NCBI GenBank assembly: GCA_023666975.1
Contig: JAMPAW010000002.1
Coordinates: 44,819 to 76,542 of the forward strand
Length of the DNA: 31,724 nucleotides
DNA from: Clostridium sp.
Lineage (GTDB): Bacteria > Bacillota_A > Clostridia > Lachnospirales > Lachnospiraceae
Reading direction: 5' to 3'
This document shows, in pieces, positions 6,901 to 16,682 of the stretch. Below the pieces are notes generated by a model. That model searched no databases. It saw only the letters and a program-made list of their open reading frames with translations, and was not told the origin of the DNA. Made by a program: the position numbers and the translations under genes. Position 1 is the stretch's first letter; each line of letters opens with the position of its first letter.

Positions 6901-9900
6901 CTACACTTCCCGAATCACCTTCGGAAGCATTGTCCCCTCATACTTCGACTGCATCTCCTCCATAATCTTCTCCGTCGTCTTACCACTTTCCAATGCTACA
7001 TCCGCGGTCAGGCTCATTTCATTTACATCCGTATCATAGTAAAGATATGCCTTTGCCGTCTTTACCCCCTCGCAGGCGAGCAGTGCCTGTTCCACATCTT
7101 TCAAATAGAACTGGCGCAGGCCATGAATACCGTCGGTTACCACAGTACGTCCGTTATTCTCCAGAAAATCGAGTGTTCTATCCGGCAGAATGCGGGCAAC
7201 CATATCCGTCTCGTATAAAACGCCGTCACCGTATGGGTTCTCTAATTCCTTCGTATACGTCTTTGGCTTATAGTCCATGATATAGAGTGTTCCCCATGCG
7301 CCGTAGGGTTTCTTTTTATAGCTTTCATCCAGTATGTATACCTTACACCGCTTCGCTCTCTTCTCCGCTACCAGTTCAAAGCCTGCCTCCTGATTCAGAT
7401 CCTGAATCGAAATATAGAAGTGCTTTGGATACACCTCTTCCGGCAGGTGGCGCTTTAAGCGGCGCACGGAAGGCTCGTCAAGCATAGCAAGCACGACTGC
7501 TTCTAAACAGTCAATAAAAATCTGAAGCTGGTCTTTATCAAAGCGGTTTGCCCAGTAACGGAGCTCCTGATAGTAGCCCTTGTTATCCGACATGACCTGA
7601 AGGTGGAACGGCAGTGCATCAAGCTGGATATGCTCCCGTTCTGCCGGCAGTCCGCCGATGCTGTCCTGCCCTAAAATATCTCCCTGATACTGGAAAAATA
7701 CTTCTCCCTGCCTTGACATGGAAATTGTGCTCTTCATCGTATTCATAATCTGTTTTCCGGTTCTCTTTAAGAGTGACAGAACCTTTTCATGCGGTTCCTT
7801 GGTAAAGCGGCAGAAATAACAGGTAAACAATGCACCTGCCAGACGGCTGTAACGGCTGTCCGTTCTTCCGCTATGTATACTGTTACAGAAAACATCCTCC
7901 TCATCGCTAAAGAGGTAGACCAGATAATTAAATGCCGTAACAAACATCACATTTTCCGAAACACCGTTCTTCTTGCAAAAATACATAATCTTCTTGCGGT
8001 TTAAGCGTGTCAGACGGCTGCGGATCACCCCGTACTCTCTTGCAAAGGCATCCTCACGCTGCCGCTGGTTCAAGATACTTCTGTCCAGCCGGACATCTTT
8101 CATCAGCTCGGCCGCCGCCTTGATATCACGCTCCCGAAGCCCGTTCGTCATCCGTGCCTGATCCTCCAGTATGTACTCGTAGAAGGTATAGCTCTCCTTC
8201 TCAAGTTCCTCTCCACAATAACGGTTATTGATGTCCTCCAGAATAATATTAATGGTAATTCCATCCCCAACAACATGTGCCACATCGATAAACATATATT
8301 TATTCTCTTCGGTTTCACAAAGACAGGCATGAACCAGATTATCCTCCTGTGTATAGGCGAACGGAACCACGAGTGTCTCTTTCTTTTTCTGCCACTCCTG
8401 TTCCGAGAGCTTCAGTACCGGTATGTCAATCTGCCTGCTGTCATCACGGAATACCATATACTGCTGTCCGTCAAAATGAATGTTGGCTTTTAAGCCCGGA
8501 TGCGCATCCAGCATATCCCCGATAGCCGCCTTTAAACGTTCCAAATCAATATCGGAATGAAGTTTAAACAAAAACGGCAGATTGGAGGTCGTATTTCCCT
8601 TGATAATATAGGCAAAATACTTTTGTATGTTCGTAAGCGGATATACCTCCCTGACACTCAGGTCGATATCGTCCTTACGCTCCACATCACTTAAAAATGC
8701 TTCCAGCTTTTCAATCGTGTTATACTCCAGCAAATCCGACAGCGTAATTCCCCTGCCAAGCTGACGGTCAACTTCCTCGATCAGCAATACGCTTCCAAGA
8801 GAATCCAGTCCGCTGGTATATAAATCTTCCGAAACATCCAACAGCTCATTGCCGGTAATCTCTGCCACGATATCATAAAGTGTCTGCTGCATTTCGGTCT
8901 GCGGACGTTTGACGTCACTCTTCTTCGTCTCCGAATGTGCTTTTGCCTCGAAGAACTTCTCCCGAATGATTTTCTTGGAGGAAGTCTTTTCAAACGGATG
9001 CTTGCGCACGGTACAGTGGACAATCTTGGAAAAAGGAGGAAGCTCCTCATTCTTTTTGTTGATAATTTCCTGCACCGCCTGTTCAATATCCGTAATATTC
9101 TGCATTTGCGCATACTCGAAATTCGGATAAACTGCCGCTGCAATCGCATCCCCTTCTCCGTAAACGAGGATATCCTGTATCAGTGCCTCATTATCAAAGC
9201 GGTTTTCAATGCCCTCTGGTGCCACATTTTCCCCATTGCTTAAAATAATCAGGTTCTTCTTCCGTCCGGTCAGGTAAATGTAGCCCTCTTCGTCCACATA
9301 TCCCATATCACCGGTACATAACCAGCCATCCTCGGTAATCACTTCTTTTGTCAGTTCCGGCTCCTTATAGTAGCCCATCATCACAGAGGGACTGCTTACC
9401 TGAATCTCTCCGTCTACAATCCGTACCTGGCAGCGCTCCACAACCTTTCCGACTGAATCCAGTTTCTCCACACATTCATAATCCGGTGCGGAAATCTTAG
9501 GCGAACACTCCGACATTCCATAGCCCTGTCCAATCGTGATGCCTAATTTTGCAAAATTCATCGCCAAATCTTTGGCGAGATATCCGCCGCCGCTTATAAT
9601 TTTGTGGAAACGTTTGCCAAGCACCATATCCTTTACTTCTGTATCCGACAGCTCCGGATTCCGCTTCTTTGTCATCGCAATGCGGTTATAGAGCATCTTG
9701 CTGATCATCGGGACAACCCGAATGGAGGTCGGCATATAAATCGGAATATAGGTCATGATTTTGGAAACATCCGGACAGAGGCATAACAGGCTTCCGTACC
9801 GCATAATCAAAAATACATCCCCGCTCAGGCAGAAAATGTGATGGATCGGGAGGACATTCATACACACCTCAAAAGACTGGTCCTCGGTCTCCGTACTGCT

Positions 9901-10494
9901 GAAGAGGTTATCGATCAAATTGCCATGGGAAAGCATGACGCCTTTTCCCTTTCCCGTCGTCCCGGAAGTAAAGATGATCATCGCACATTCTTCTTCCTTT
10001 GCCGCCGGAACAAAGGGATGATTCTCATAAATCTTGCACAGCTCCGGAATATTTTGCTCCTGCATCTTCTGCATACAAATACAATGCTTAATTCCCGGAC
10101 ATGCCCTCATAATCGCCTCGACCTCAACGCTGTATTCCCAGTCGAACAACAGCGCATCAATCTCTGCCCGTGTGATATTTTCAATCAACACCTCCTCGCT
10201 TGCCTGAATATCCAGAGGAATTGCGATACCACCGGCAGATACCGTTCCAAAAATACTGACGAGATAGCGGTAGCTGCATCGCCCAATCATGGCAACATGA
10301 TACGCTCCCTGCTTCTCCTCCTGCTGCTCCTGCACCCATGCGCCAAAGGAACAGCTGTCCTTGAACAACTGGCTGTAAGTTTTGTCGTAAAACACATCTT
10401 CCTTTTCGTACTTGATAAATGTCTTTGATGCATACTCTTTTCCGGCATTTGCCAGTAAATCGTATAAGGTTTTGGTATTCTCTAAGGTTATCAT
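6901..10494 (-). CDS. NRPS-like enzyme: adenylation, carrier, condensation, partial adenylation
   Basis: A 1,197-residue multidomain enzyme. Residues 1-520 are an acyl-activating adenylation domain: IIFTSGTTGKGKG near 173-185, GYGMSECSP, GWLCTGD, and a C-terminal KTSSKKI lysine. It looks closer to fatty acyl-CoA/AMP ligases than to amino-acid A domains. Residues 535-605 are a carrier domain with GLDSLG (phosphopantetheine Ser565). Residues 615-1015 are a condensation domain whose HHxxxDG motif reads AHVVGDG, keeping the second His and the Asp. Residues about 1050-1195 match only the end of an NRPS A domain (LYETDMVARILPDRTLDFL, then a VEQALLACEGV-like stretch) and lack the ATP-binding core. 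No thioesterase or reductase is present. The start is ATG at 10494 behind GTGGAGGG; an upstream GTG at 10515 lies inside an operator and is unlikely. It probably joins an acyl group to an amine. Product unknown. Confidence 0.88.
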   Translation of the reverse strand: MITLENTKTLYDLLANAGKEYASKTFIKYEKEDVFYDKTYSQLFKDSCSFGAWVQEQQEEKQGAYHVAMIGRCSYRYLVSIFGTVSAGGIAIPLDIQASEEVLIENITRAEIDALLFDWEYSVEVEAIMRACPGIKHCICMQKMQEQNIPELCKIYENHPFVPAAKEEECAMIIFTSGTTGKGKGVMLSHGNLIDNLFSSTETEDQSFEVCMNVLPIHHIFCLSGDVFLIMRYGSLLCLCPDVSKIMTYIPIYMPTSIRVVPMISKMLYNRIAMTKKRNPELSDTEVKDMVLGKRFHKIISGGGYLAKDLAMNFAKLGITIGQGYGMSECSPKISAPDYECVEKLDSVGKVVERCQVRIVDGEIQVSSPSVMMGYYKEPELTKEVITEDGWLCTGDMGYVDEEGYIYLTGRKKNLIILSNGENVAPEGIENRFDNEALIQDILVYGEGDAIAAAVYPNFEYAQMQNITDIEQAVQEIINKKNEELPPFSKIVHCTVRKHPFEKTSSKKIIREKFFEAKAHSETKKSDVKRPQTEMQQTLYDIVAEITGNELLDVSEDLYTSGLDSLGSVLLIEEVDRQLGRGITLSDLLEYNTIEKLEAFLSDVERKDDIDLSVREVYPLTNIQKYFAYIIKGNTTSNLPFLFKLHSDIDLERLKAAIGDMLDAHPGLKANIHFDGQQYMVFRDDSRQIDIPVLKLSEQEWQKKKETLVVPFAYTQEDNLVHACLCETEENKYMFIDVAHVVGDGITINIILEDINNRYCGEELEKESYTFYEYILEDQARMTNGLRERDIKAAAELMKDVRLDRSILNQRQREDAFAREYGVIRSRLTRLNRKKIMYFCKKNGVSENVMFVTAFNYLVYLFSDEEDVFCNSIHSGRTDSRYSRLAGALFTCYFCRFTKEPHEKVLSLLKRTGKQIMNTMKSTISMSRQGEVFFQYQGDILGQDSIGGLPAEREHIQLDALPFHLQVMSDNKGYYQELRYWANRFDKDQLQIFIDCLEAVVLAMLDEPSVRRLKRHLPEEVYPKHFYISIQDLNQEAGFELVAEKRAKRCKVYILDESYKKKPYGAWGTLYIMDYKPKTYTKELENPYGDGVLYETDMVARILPDRTLDFLENNGRTVVTDGIHGLRQFYLKDVEQALLACEGVKTAKAYLYYDTDVNEMSLTADVALESGKTTEKIMEEMQSKYEGTMLPKVIREV

Positions 10495-10508
10495 AATCCC
10501 TCCACTTC

Positions 10509-10521
10509 TTCGCACTGCGAA
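10509..10521. promoter_or_regulatory. Operator-like palindrome 1 (TTCGCACTGCGAA)
   Basis: A perfect 6-bp inverted repeat around one base, placed just before the ribosome binding site of the NRPS-like gene. The same palindrome recurs exactly 50 bases away at 10559-10571. Size and symmetry suit a MarR dimer, and a marR gene is adjacent. Confidence 0.6.
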
Positions 10522-10545
10522 TGATATATTTGTTAGAGAATAACA

Positions 10546-10587
10546 AAAAAGGTATTATTTCGCAATGCGAAATAATACCTTTTTTGC
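10546..10587. terminator. Bidirectional hairpin terminator containing operator 2
   Basis: A perfect long palindrome: AAAAAAGGTATTATTTCGCA, one centre base, then the mirror arm ending in TTTTTT. Both strands read a GC-containing stem followed by six T, so it can stop the marR transcript on the minus strand. Its head is TTCGCAATGCGAA (10559-10571), the same palindrome as at 10509-10521. A loose promoter for the NRPS-like gene (TTGCGA, 17 bases, TATTCT on the minus strand) would overlap it. Confidence 0.8.
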
Positions 10588-10594
10588 AATTTTT

Positions 10595-11017
10595 TTACGT
10601 CTCGTAGGCCAATACAATTTTCAGCAGGCGGATTAATTCTTCCGTATCCTCGGTGCCAAGCTGCTTTAGCAGACCGGCATATTCCTGTTTGATCGCCTCG
10701 CGTTTTTGTTTTGCCGCTCTTCTTCCCTTGGCCGTCACATAGACAAGCACCCGCCGCTTATCTTCCTCACTCTTTTTCCGCACAACCAGCCCTTTGCGCT
10801 CTAAGCTCGACAAAATATCTGTCATACGGCCGGGAACGACATGGAGCTGATTGGTCAAAATCCCCGCCGACACGCCATTTTGCACATACGTCAAATAATG
10901 CAGTGTACCGTATTCTCCCCGGATGCTGTCCTGTACCGCCCGGTTCATCCTGCGGTTCAGAAGCTCCGCCAACAGGCTGTATAGCTCCTCACCCAGATTT
11001 GCTTTTTCTTCGTTCAT
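10595..11017 (-). CDS. MarR-family transcriptional regulator
   Basis: A 140-residue winged-helix regulator. An N-terminal dimerisation helix runs to about 30. The DNA-binding part has GVSAGILTNQLHVVPGRMTDILSSLERKGLVVRKKSEEDKRRVLVYVTAKGRR at about 50-105, the usual MarR recognition helix and wing, with a C-terminal helical pair after it. It lies 54 bases after the polC stop and just before the NRPS-like gene on the same strand, separated from it by a terminator with an operator-like head. I infer that it controls that gene and perhaps itself, sensing a small lipophilic or phenolic ligand as is common in the family. The ligand is not predictable here. Confidence 0.92.
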   Translation of the reverse strand: MNEEKANLGEELYSLLAELLNRRMNRAVQDSIRGEYGTLHYLTYVQNGVSAGILTNQLHVVPGRMTDILSSLERKGLVVRKKSEEDKRRVLVYVTAKGRRAAKQKREAIKQEYAGLLKQLGTEDTEELIRLLKIVLAYET

Positions 11018-11071
11018 TGTTCATCACCTTATTTTGTTCTTCCATATTATCCGCTGCACATATTCTACTGT

Positions 11072-14000
11072 TTATAAATCAAAGATCGACAGCTGGCTGC
11101 TCTCCGGCATACCGTCTAATACACCGATATCGGACAGTTTCTCAATAATGGATTTGCCTATGCCTGAGCGAAGCCTTAACTCTTCCTTTGAAATAAATTT
11201 CCCCTGCGAAGCCGCCTCCTTAATTTGTGAAGCCGCTTTTCCTGCCACCCCTTCAATAGAGCAAAACGGTGGCATAAGTCTGCCGTCAATAATCTTACAA
11301 TGAACGTCATCTGCCTGATAGATGTCAATCGGCATAAATTCATAGCCACGGGCATACATTTCCTGCGCCATTCTCATCTCGCGGAGAGAATCCTCCTCCA
11401 CTCCACTTCGCTGCTCCTTCGGTATCTTTTTCATTTCATTGATACATACTTCCAAATGCTCCTTTCCTTTACACATCGTTTCGTAATTAAACGTTTTTGC
11501 CCGTATGCTAAAGTATGCTGCATAATAGGCAAGGGGTTCATTAATTTTAAACCATGCAATTCTCCATGCCATCATCACATATGCCGCTGCATGAGCCTTA
11601 GGAAACATATATTTAATCTTTTTACACGACCATATATACCACTCCGGAATATTGTGGTTTAACATTTCTTCTTCCATCTGCGGCTGCAGTCCCTTACCTT
11701 TACGCACACTTTCCATAATTTTAAAGGCAAGCCCCGGCTCTAATCCCATATGAATCAGATAAACCATAATATCATCCCGACAGCATATGGCCCCCGACAG
11801 CTCTGTCTTTCCATCTGCAATCAACGTCTGGGCATTACCGAGCCATACGTCCGTACCATGGGAAAGACCGGAAATACGCACCAGATCCGAAAAATTTTTC
11901 GGTTTTGTGTCGACGAGCATCTGAATGACGAAATCCGTGCCAAATTCCGGAACCCCCAGGGAGCCGGTAGGCGTTCCGCCAATATCCTCAGCAGTAATTC
12001 CTAAAACCTCCGGACTATGGAACAGCGACATCACCTCACGGTCATCTAACGAAATATTTTTGGCGTCAATTCCCGTCAAATCCTCCAGCCGGCGGATAAT
12101 CGTCGGATCATCGTGTCCGAGAATATCTAACTTCAACAGATTGGCGTCAATGGAATGATATTCAAAATGCGTGGTAATAATATTGGTTTTCACATCATTC
12201 GCCGGTTTCTGTATCGCCGTAAATTCATAGATATCCCGGTCACTCGGTACAACAACAATTCCGCCCGGATGCTGCCCCGTTGTCCGCTTAACACCGACAC
12301 AGCCCTGCGCAATACGCCGTTCTTCACACTTTCGTTTGGTGATTTCCCGTTCCTGATAATATTTATACACCAGCTGCTGCGCCGTCTTCTCTGCAATTGT
12401 GCCAATGGTTCCCGCACGGAAAGCATGTCCTTTGCCAAACAATTCTTCGGTATAAGCATGTGCATTTGCCTGATATTCACCGGAGAAATTCAGGTCGATA
12501 TCCGGCTCTTTATCTCCATAGAAACCCAAAAAGGTCTCAAAAGGAATATCATGTCCCTCTTTTTTCATCCACGCTCCGCATTTCGGACACTGCATATCCG
12601 GCATATCACAGCCGGAGCTTCCGGAATAACTCTTTACCAGCTCCGACTCAAAATCCACATAATAACATTCGGGACAGATATAATGGGCCGCTAACGGATT
12701 TACTTCCGTAATTCCCGCCATGGTAGCCACGAAGGAAGAACCCACAGAACCTCTTGAGCCGACCAGATAGCCATGGTCATTGGAATCCCACACCAGTTTT
12801 TGGGCAATAATGTACATGACGGCATATCCGTTGCCGATAATGGACGTAAGCTCTTTTTCTAGGCGGTCTGTCACCTGTTTCGGCAGATTCGGGCCGTATA
12901 TTTCATGCGCCTTATCATAACAGATGCTTCTCAGTGTCTCATCTGAATTTTCAATAACAGGCGGGCATTTGTCCGGACTTACCGGATAAATCTTTTCCAC
13001 CATATTGGAAATCATAATCGAATTGTCTATCACAACCTCTTTGGCCTTATCGCTCCCCAGATATTCAAACTCTGCCAGCATTTCCTCTGTCGTTCGGAAA
13101 TACAGCGGGGGCTGCCTGTCCGCATCCTTAAACCCCTTTGACGCCATTAATACTGCCCGGTAAATGCTGTCCTCCGGGTCCAAAAAATGTACGTCACAGG
13201 TTGCCACTACCGGTTTATCATAGGTTTCTCCCAGCCTGACAATTGTGCGGTTCAGATTCTGCAAATCCTCGTCCGTGTTTATATTCGGAAACCGTTCCTC
13301 CTGCTTCATAAAGGCATTATTGCCAATAGGCTGTATCTCCAAATAATCATAGAATCTTACTATCCTGTCGATCTCTTCCTCTTCGGCATTCTCCACCACG
13401 GCACGGAATAATTCTCCCGCCTCACAGGCAGAGCCCAATATCAGCCCTTCCCGGTACTTATTAATCAGACTTTTCGGCATAATCGGACGCTTATTAAAAT
13501 AGGTTACATGGGATTCCGAAATTAACCGGTTTAAATTCACACGCCCGATTTCATTTTTGGCCAAAATAATGCCATGGTACCTTGTGGATTTCCGGACTGC
13601 ATCCGGCGATGTTCCGCCCAGACTGTTCAGGTCCTCCAGATTGTTCACTCCCCGCTCTTTTAACAGCGGGATAAATTTTTTGAAAATCTCTGCCGTAGCC
13701 TCTGCGTCCTCTACTGCACGGTGATGATTATCCAGCTTAATGCCGAGATGACGACAGACACGGTCCAGTTTAAAAACGCCGAGTTCCGGACAAAGTACAT
13801 GTGCCAGAGTCATTGTGTCTACCACGGAATTGTCAATCTGGATTCCCATGTCCCGTGCAAACTTACGGATAAACCGGACATCAAAGCTGGCATTATGTGC
13901 AACCAATACGCTGTCGGATACGAATTCCAGAAATTTCGGAAGCATAACCTCAATATTTTCAGCATCCATTACCATTTCATCGGTAATGGAGGTTAAACTG

Positions 14001-15562
14001 GTAATGTTATAAGGAATCGGGATTTCCGGATTGACAAAATGGGAAAAACGGTCAACAATCTCTCCGTTTTCGATTTTGACTGCTCCAATTTCAATAATCT
14101 TGCAAAACTTCGGTGACAGACCCGTTGTCTCGATATCAAACACGACATAGCTGTCGTCTAACGATTGTCCCTTTGCGCGCACGACAAACTCTTTGATATC
14201 ATCGACAAAATATCCTTCAACGCCGTAAATTAATTTAAACGGGTCATCTTTTTTTATGCAGTGGTTTGCCACTGGAAAAGCCTGCGCCACACCGTGGTCC
14301 GTAATGGCAATTGCCGGATGTCCCCACTCTTTCGCACGCTGAATAATTTTCCCGACATCCACCACGCTGTCATAATCGCTGTACACCGTGTGCATATGCA
14401 GTTCTACCCGCTTTTCCAGGGAATTATCCATACGCTTAGCGGTGAAATCCGGTATCGGCTTGATACCGGTAATCGCATTCAGCGTCACCTCATGCACATA
14501 TGTATCATAGGCGGGTACGCCCTTAATCCGATAAAAACCCTTTACCTTAAACTCATCTTTCAGCAAAGCCCAGTCTTCTTTGGCGACAAATATCTTACCG
14601 GCAATGGAATCGTTAAAATCCGTGATGGAAAACGTGATTAACAGCTTTTCTCCGTTGCGCAGCTCCCTCTCTTCTATCTCAAAAATCTGCCCCCGCACAA
14701 CCACACTGTCAAGGCCGTCAGTGATATCGGAAATCGCATATTCGTCACCCTCTACGTTCCTGCCATAGATAACCTCCGGGTCGGCAACTCTGTTTTTGCC
14801 GTAAGCGGTCCGGTTCCATCTCCCCTCCCTGGGTTTTCCTTTTGCCTCTGTTCCCCCGGTAATCGGTTTATTGTCGGGTACCGGAACCTTTTCTGCCGCT
14901 TTGCCGGCCTCCTGCCCTGAAGTATCCGGATTGCCTGAGTTCTCTTTTGCGGATATATTATCCTGACCTTCACTCTCCTGCATACCCTGCTGAATAATTG
15001 CGGCAATCTCCGAATTTAGCTTAAACTCATTTGCTCGCCGGATAGCGTCTCTTTGTTCCTCGGTAAAATCTGCTCCCACCTGAACCTCATAACAAAACCT
15101 CTCCCGGTAAAGTTTTTCCAAATACTCTTTTAATGCCTTATAGTTTCTTCTGGCAATAAAGTTATCATTTAAAATCACCGTAATAATATTTTCATTGACA
15201 TACCATTTTTCTTTTTTATCAATAATCTGATAAAGGATTGGCTGCTCATTTTTCAGCTCCATAAGCAGACTGTCCCGGTACAGGTCAGTCAGTTTACCGA
15301 TATCATACTGATCGGACAATGAATAGAACTCCACCAGTTTTACCCGGAATTTCCCCTTGGACACAAAGGTACTCAGGTCCTCTTGAACCTCGTAAATCAT
15401 TTCCTTGGGGATTAAATATTTACTGCATATATAAAATTTCAACCGTTTTTCCGACTTAACAAAAACGGCATCTGTCACAGCTACCTGTTGAAACAAATCC
15501 CGTTTATTCTCTGAACATTCAAAGCCCGGAAAAACATCAAAAAAAGCCTTTTTTTCTGCCAT
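11072..15562 (-). CDS. polC: DNA polymerase III alpha subunit, gram-positive PolC type
   Basis: The replicative polymerase of low-GC gram-positives, with built-in 3'-5' proofreading. N-terminal PolC domains are followed by an OB-fold near 260-340. The PHP domain (VELHMHTVYSDYDS) is near 390. A DEDD exonuclease is inserted into it from about 475 (VVFDIETTGLSP, VAHNASFDVRF, HHRAVEDAEAT). A four-Cys zinc site lies near 965-1000 (CPECYY, CPKCG). The catalytic palm includes DIDLNFSGEYQ near 1025. About 1,496 residues is slightly longer than the roughly 1,440 of Bacillus, because of a Glu/Gly/Lys-rich linker after 195. The start is taken at 15562, ten bases after AGAAGG; an ATG at 15571 lies too close to that site. 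It closes the pyrH-to-polC gene block. Confidence 0.97.
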   Translation of the reverse strand: MAEKKAFFDVFPGFECSENKRDLFQQVAVTDAVFVKSEKRLKFYICSKYLIPKEMIYEVQEDLSTFVSKGKFRVKLVEFYSLSDQYDIGKLTDLYRDSLLMELKNEQPILYQIIDKKEKWYVNENIITVILNDNFIARRNYKALKEYLEKLYRERFCYEVQVGADFTEEQRDAIRRANEFKLNSEIAAIIQQGMQESEGQDNISAKENSGNPDTSGQEAGKAAEKVPVPDNKPITGGTEAKGKPREGRWNRTAYGKNRVADPEVIYGRNVEGDEYAISDITDGLDSVVVRGQIFEIEERELRNGEKLLITFSITDFNDSIAGKIFVAKEDWALLKDEFKVKGFYRIKGVPAYDTYVHEVTLNAITGIKPIPDFTAKRMDNSLEKRVELHMHTVYSDYDSVVDVGKIIQRAKEWGHPAIAITDHGVAQAFPVANHCIKKDDPFKLIYGVEGYFVDDIKEFVVRAKGQSLDDSYVVFDIETTGLSPKFCKIIEIGAVKIENGEIVDRFSHFVNPEIPIPYNITSLTSITDEMVMDAENIEVMLPKFLEFVSDSVLVAHNASFDVRFIRKFARDMGIQIDNSVVDTMTLAHVLCPELGVFKLDRVCRHLGIKLDNHHRAVEDAEATAEIFKKFIPLLKERGVNNLEDLNSLGGTSPDAVRKSTRYHGIILAKNEIGRVNLNRLISESHVTYFNKRPIMPKSLINKYREGLILGSACEAGELFRAVVENAEEEEIDRIVRFYDYLEIQPIGNNAFMKQEERFPNINTDEDLQNLNRTIVRLGETYDKPVVATCDVHFLDPEDSIYRAVLMASKGFKDADRQPPLYFRTTEEMLAEFEYLGSDKAKEVVIDNSIMISNMVEKIYPVSPDKCPPVIENSDETLRSICYDKAHEIYGPNLPKQVTDRLEKELTSIIGNGYAVMYIIAQKLVWDSNDHGYLVGSRGSVGSSFVATMAGITEVNPLAAHYICPECYYVDFESELVKSYSGSSGCDMPDMQCPKCGAWMKKEGHDIPFETFLGFYGDKEPDIDLNFSGEYQANAHAYTEELFGKGHAFRAGTIGTIAEKTAQQLVYKYYQEREITKRKCEERRIAQGCVGVKRTTGQHPGGIVVVPSDRDIYEFTAIQKPANDVKTNIITTHFEYHSIDANLLKLDILGHDDPTIIRRLEDLTGIDAKNISLDDREVMSLFHSPEVLGITAEDIGGTPTGSLGVPEFGTDFVIQMLVDTKPKNFSDLVRISGLSHGTDVWLGNAQTLIADGKTELSGAICCRDDIMVYLIHMGLEPGLAFKIMESVRKGKGLQPQMEEEMLNHNIPEWYIWSCKKIKYMFPKAHAAAYVMMAWRIAWFKINEPLAYYAAYFSIRAKTFNYETMCKGKEHLEVCINEMKKIPKEQRSGVEEDSLREMRMAQEMYARGYEFMPIDIYQADDVHCKIIDGRLMPPFCSIEGVAGKAASQIKEAASQGKFISKEELRLRSGIGKSIIEKLSDIGVLDGMPESSQLSIFDL

Positions 15563-15577
15563 ATCTTCCATACCTTC

Positions 15578-16633
15578 TCATTTGTTCCAAGTTTTCAATT
15601 CTTCCTCTAGCACATGTAACAGCTGTTCTTCCGGAACCTTTTTCACAATCTCGCCCTTTTTGATCAGCAGGCCTTCCCCATTGCCTCCGGCAATTCCGAT
15701 ATCTGCCTCCTTCGCCTCTCCCGGACCGTTCACTACACAGCCCATTACCGCAATTTTTATGTTTAAATGCTCATAATCCGCTGCCAGATTCTCCACCTGA
15801 TTGGCAAGACCGATTAAGTCAATCGATGTTCTGCCGCACGTAGGACAGGATACAACTTCAATTCCGCCCTCACGAAGCCCTAATGTCTTCAGAATCAGCT
15901 TTGCTGACACGACTTCGTTAACTGGATCACCGGTCAGCGAAACCCGGATTGTATCTCCGATTCCCTGATGCAGAATTAATCCCAAGCCGATTGCCGATTT
16001 GATATTGCCTCTCGTCAGTGTTCCCGCCTCTGTAATTCCCACATGAAGCGGATACGCCGTTTGTTCGGCGATCAATTCATGCGCCTTTACGCACATCAGC
16101 ACATCGGAGGATTTAATGCTGATCACAATATCCTCAAAACCGTATTCTTCCAGAATATGTACTTTATCGAGTGCACTTTCCACAATTCCCTCGGCGGTAA
16201 CCCCACCATATTTTTCCACCAGCTCCTTTTCCAGAGAACCACTGTTCACGCCAACACGGATAGGGACATGATATGTCTTTGCCGCATCCACTACCGCCTT
16301 GATTTTGTCGGGACCTCCGATGTTGCCCGGATTAATGCGGATTTTATCTGCGCCGTTTTCCATAGCCATAATGGCAAGCCGATAATCAAAATGGATATCT
16401 GCCACAATGGGAATATGAATGTGCTTCTTGATTTGCGAAAATGCTTTGGCCGCCGCCTCACTGTTTGCCGTGGAGCGAATAATATCGCAGCCGGCCTTTT
16501 CCAGCTTCAATATCTGCTCTACAGTAGCCGCCACGTCCTCCGTCTTTGTATTGGTCATGGATTGAATCAGAATCGGATTTCCTCCACCAATTACTCTGTT
16601 GCCAATATTTACCACCTTTGTTCTCTCTCGCAT
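15578..16633 (-). CDS. ispG: 4-hydroxy-3-methylbut-2-en-1-yl diphosphate synthase
   Basis: The penultimate MEP-pathway enzyme. It reduces 2-C-methyl-erythritol 2,4-cyclodiphosphate to HMBPP with a [4Fe-4S] cluster. The TIM-barrel part runs from VVNIGNRVIGGGNPILIQSMTNTKT at the N-terminus. The cluster cysteines are visible in VVSCPTCGRTS and VMGCVVNGPGEA. At 351 residues it is the short bacterial form. The start is ATG at 16633 (MRERTK), preceded by GGTGAGG at 9 bases; earlier ATGs in frame have no such site. It follows rseP at 49 bases and precedes polC by 15 bases in the same direction. dxr of the same pathway lies two genes upstream. Confidence 0.97.
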   Translation of the reverse strand: MRERTKVVNIGNRVIGGGNPILIQSMTNTKTEDVAATVEQILKLEKAGCDIIRSTANSEAAAKAFSQIKKHIHIPIVADIHFDYRLAIMAMENGADKIRINPGNIGGPDKIKAVVDAAKTYHVPIRVGVNSGSLEKELVEKYGGVTAEGIVESALDKVHILEEYGFEDIVISIKSSDVLMCVKAHELIAEQTAYPLHVGITEAGTLTRGNIKSAIGLGLILHQGIGDTIRVSLTGDPVNEVVSAKLILKTLGLREGGIEVVSCPTCGRTSIDLIGLANQVENLAADYEHLNIKIAVMGCVVNGPGEAKEADIGIAGGNGEGLLIKKGEIVKKVPEEQLLHVLEEELKTWNK

Positions 16634-16682
16634 AATCGTCAACCTCACCATAAACTGCAAAAATCAATATTTTCCACATTCG

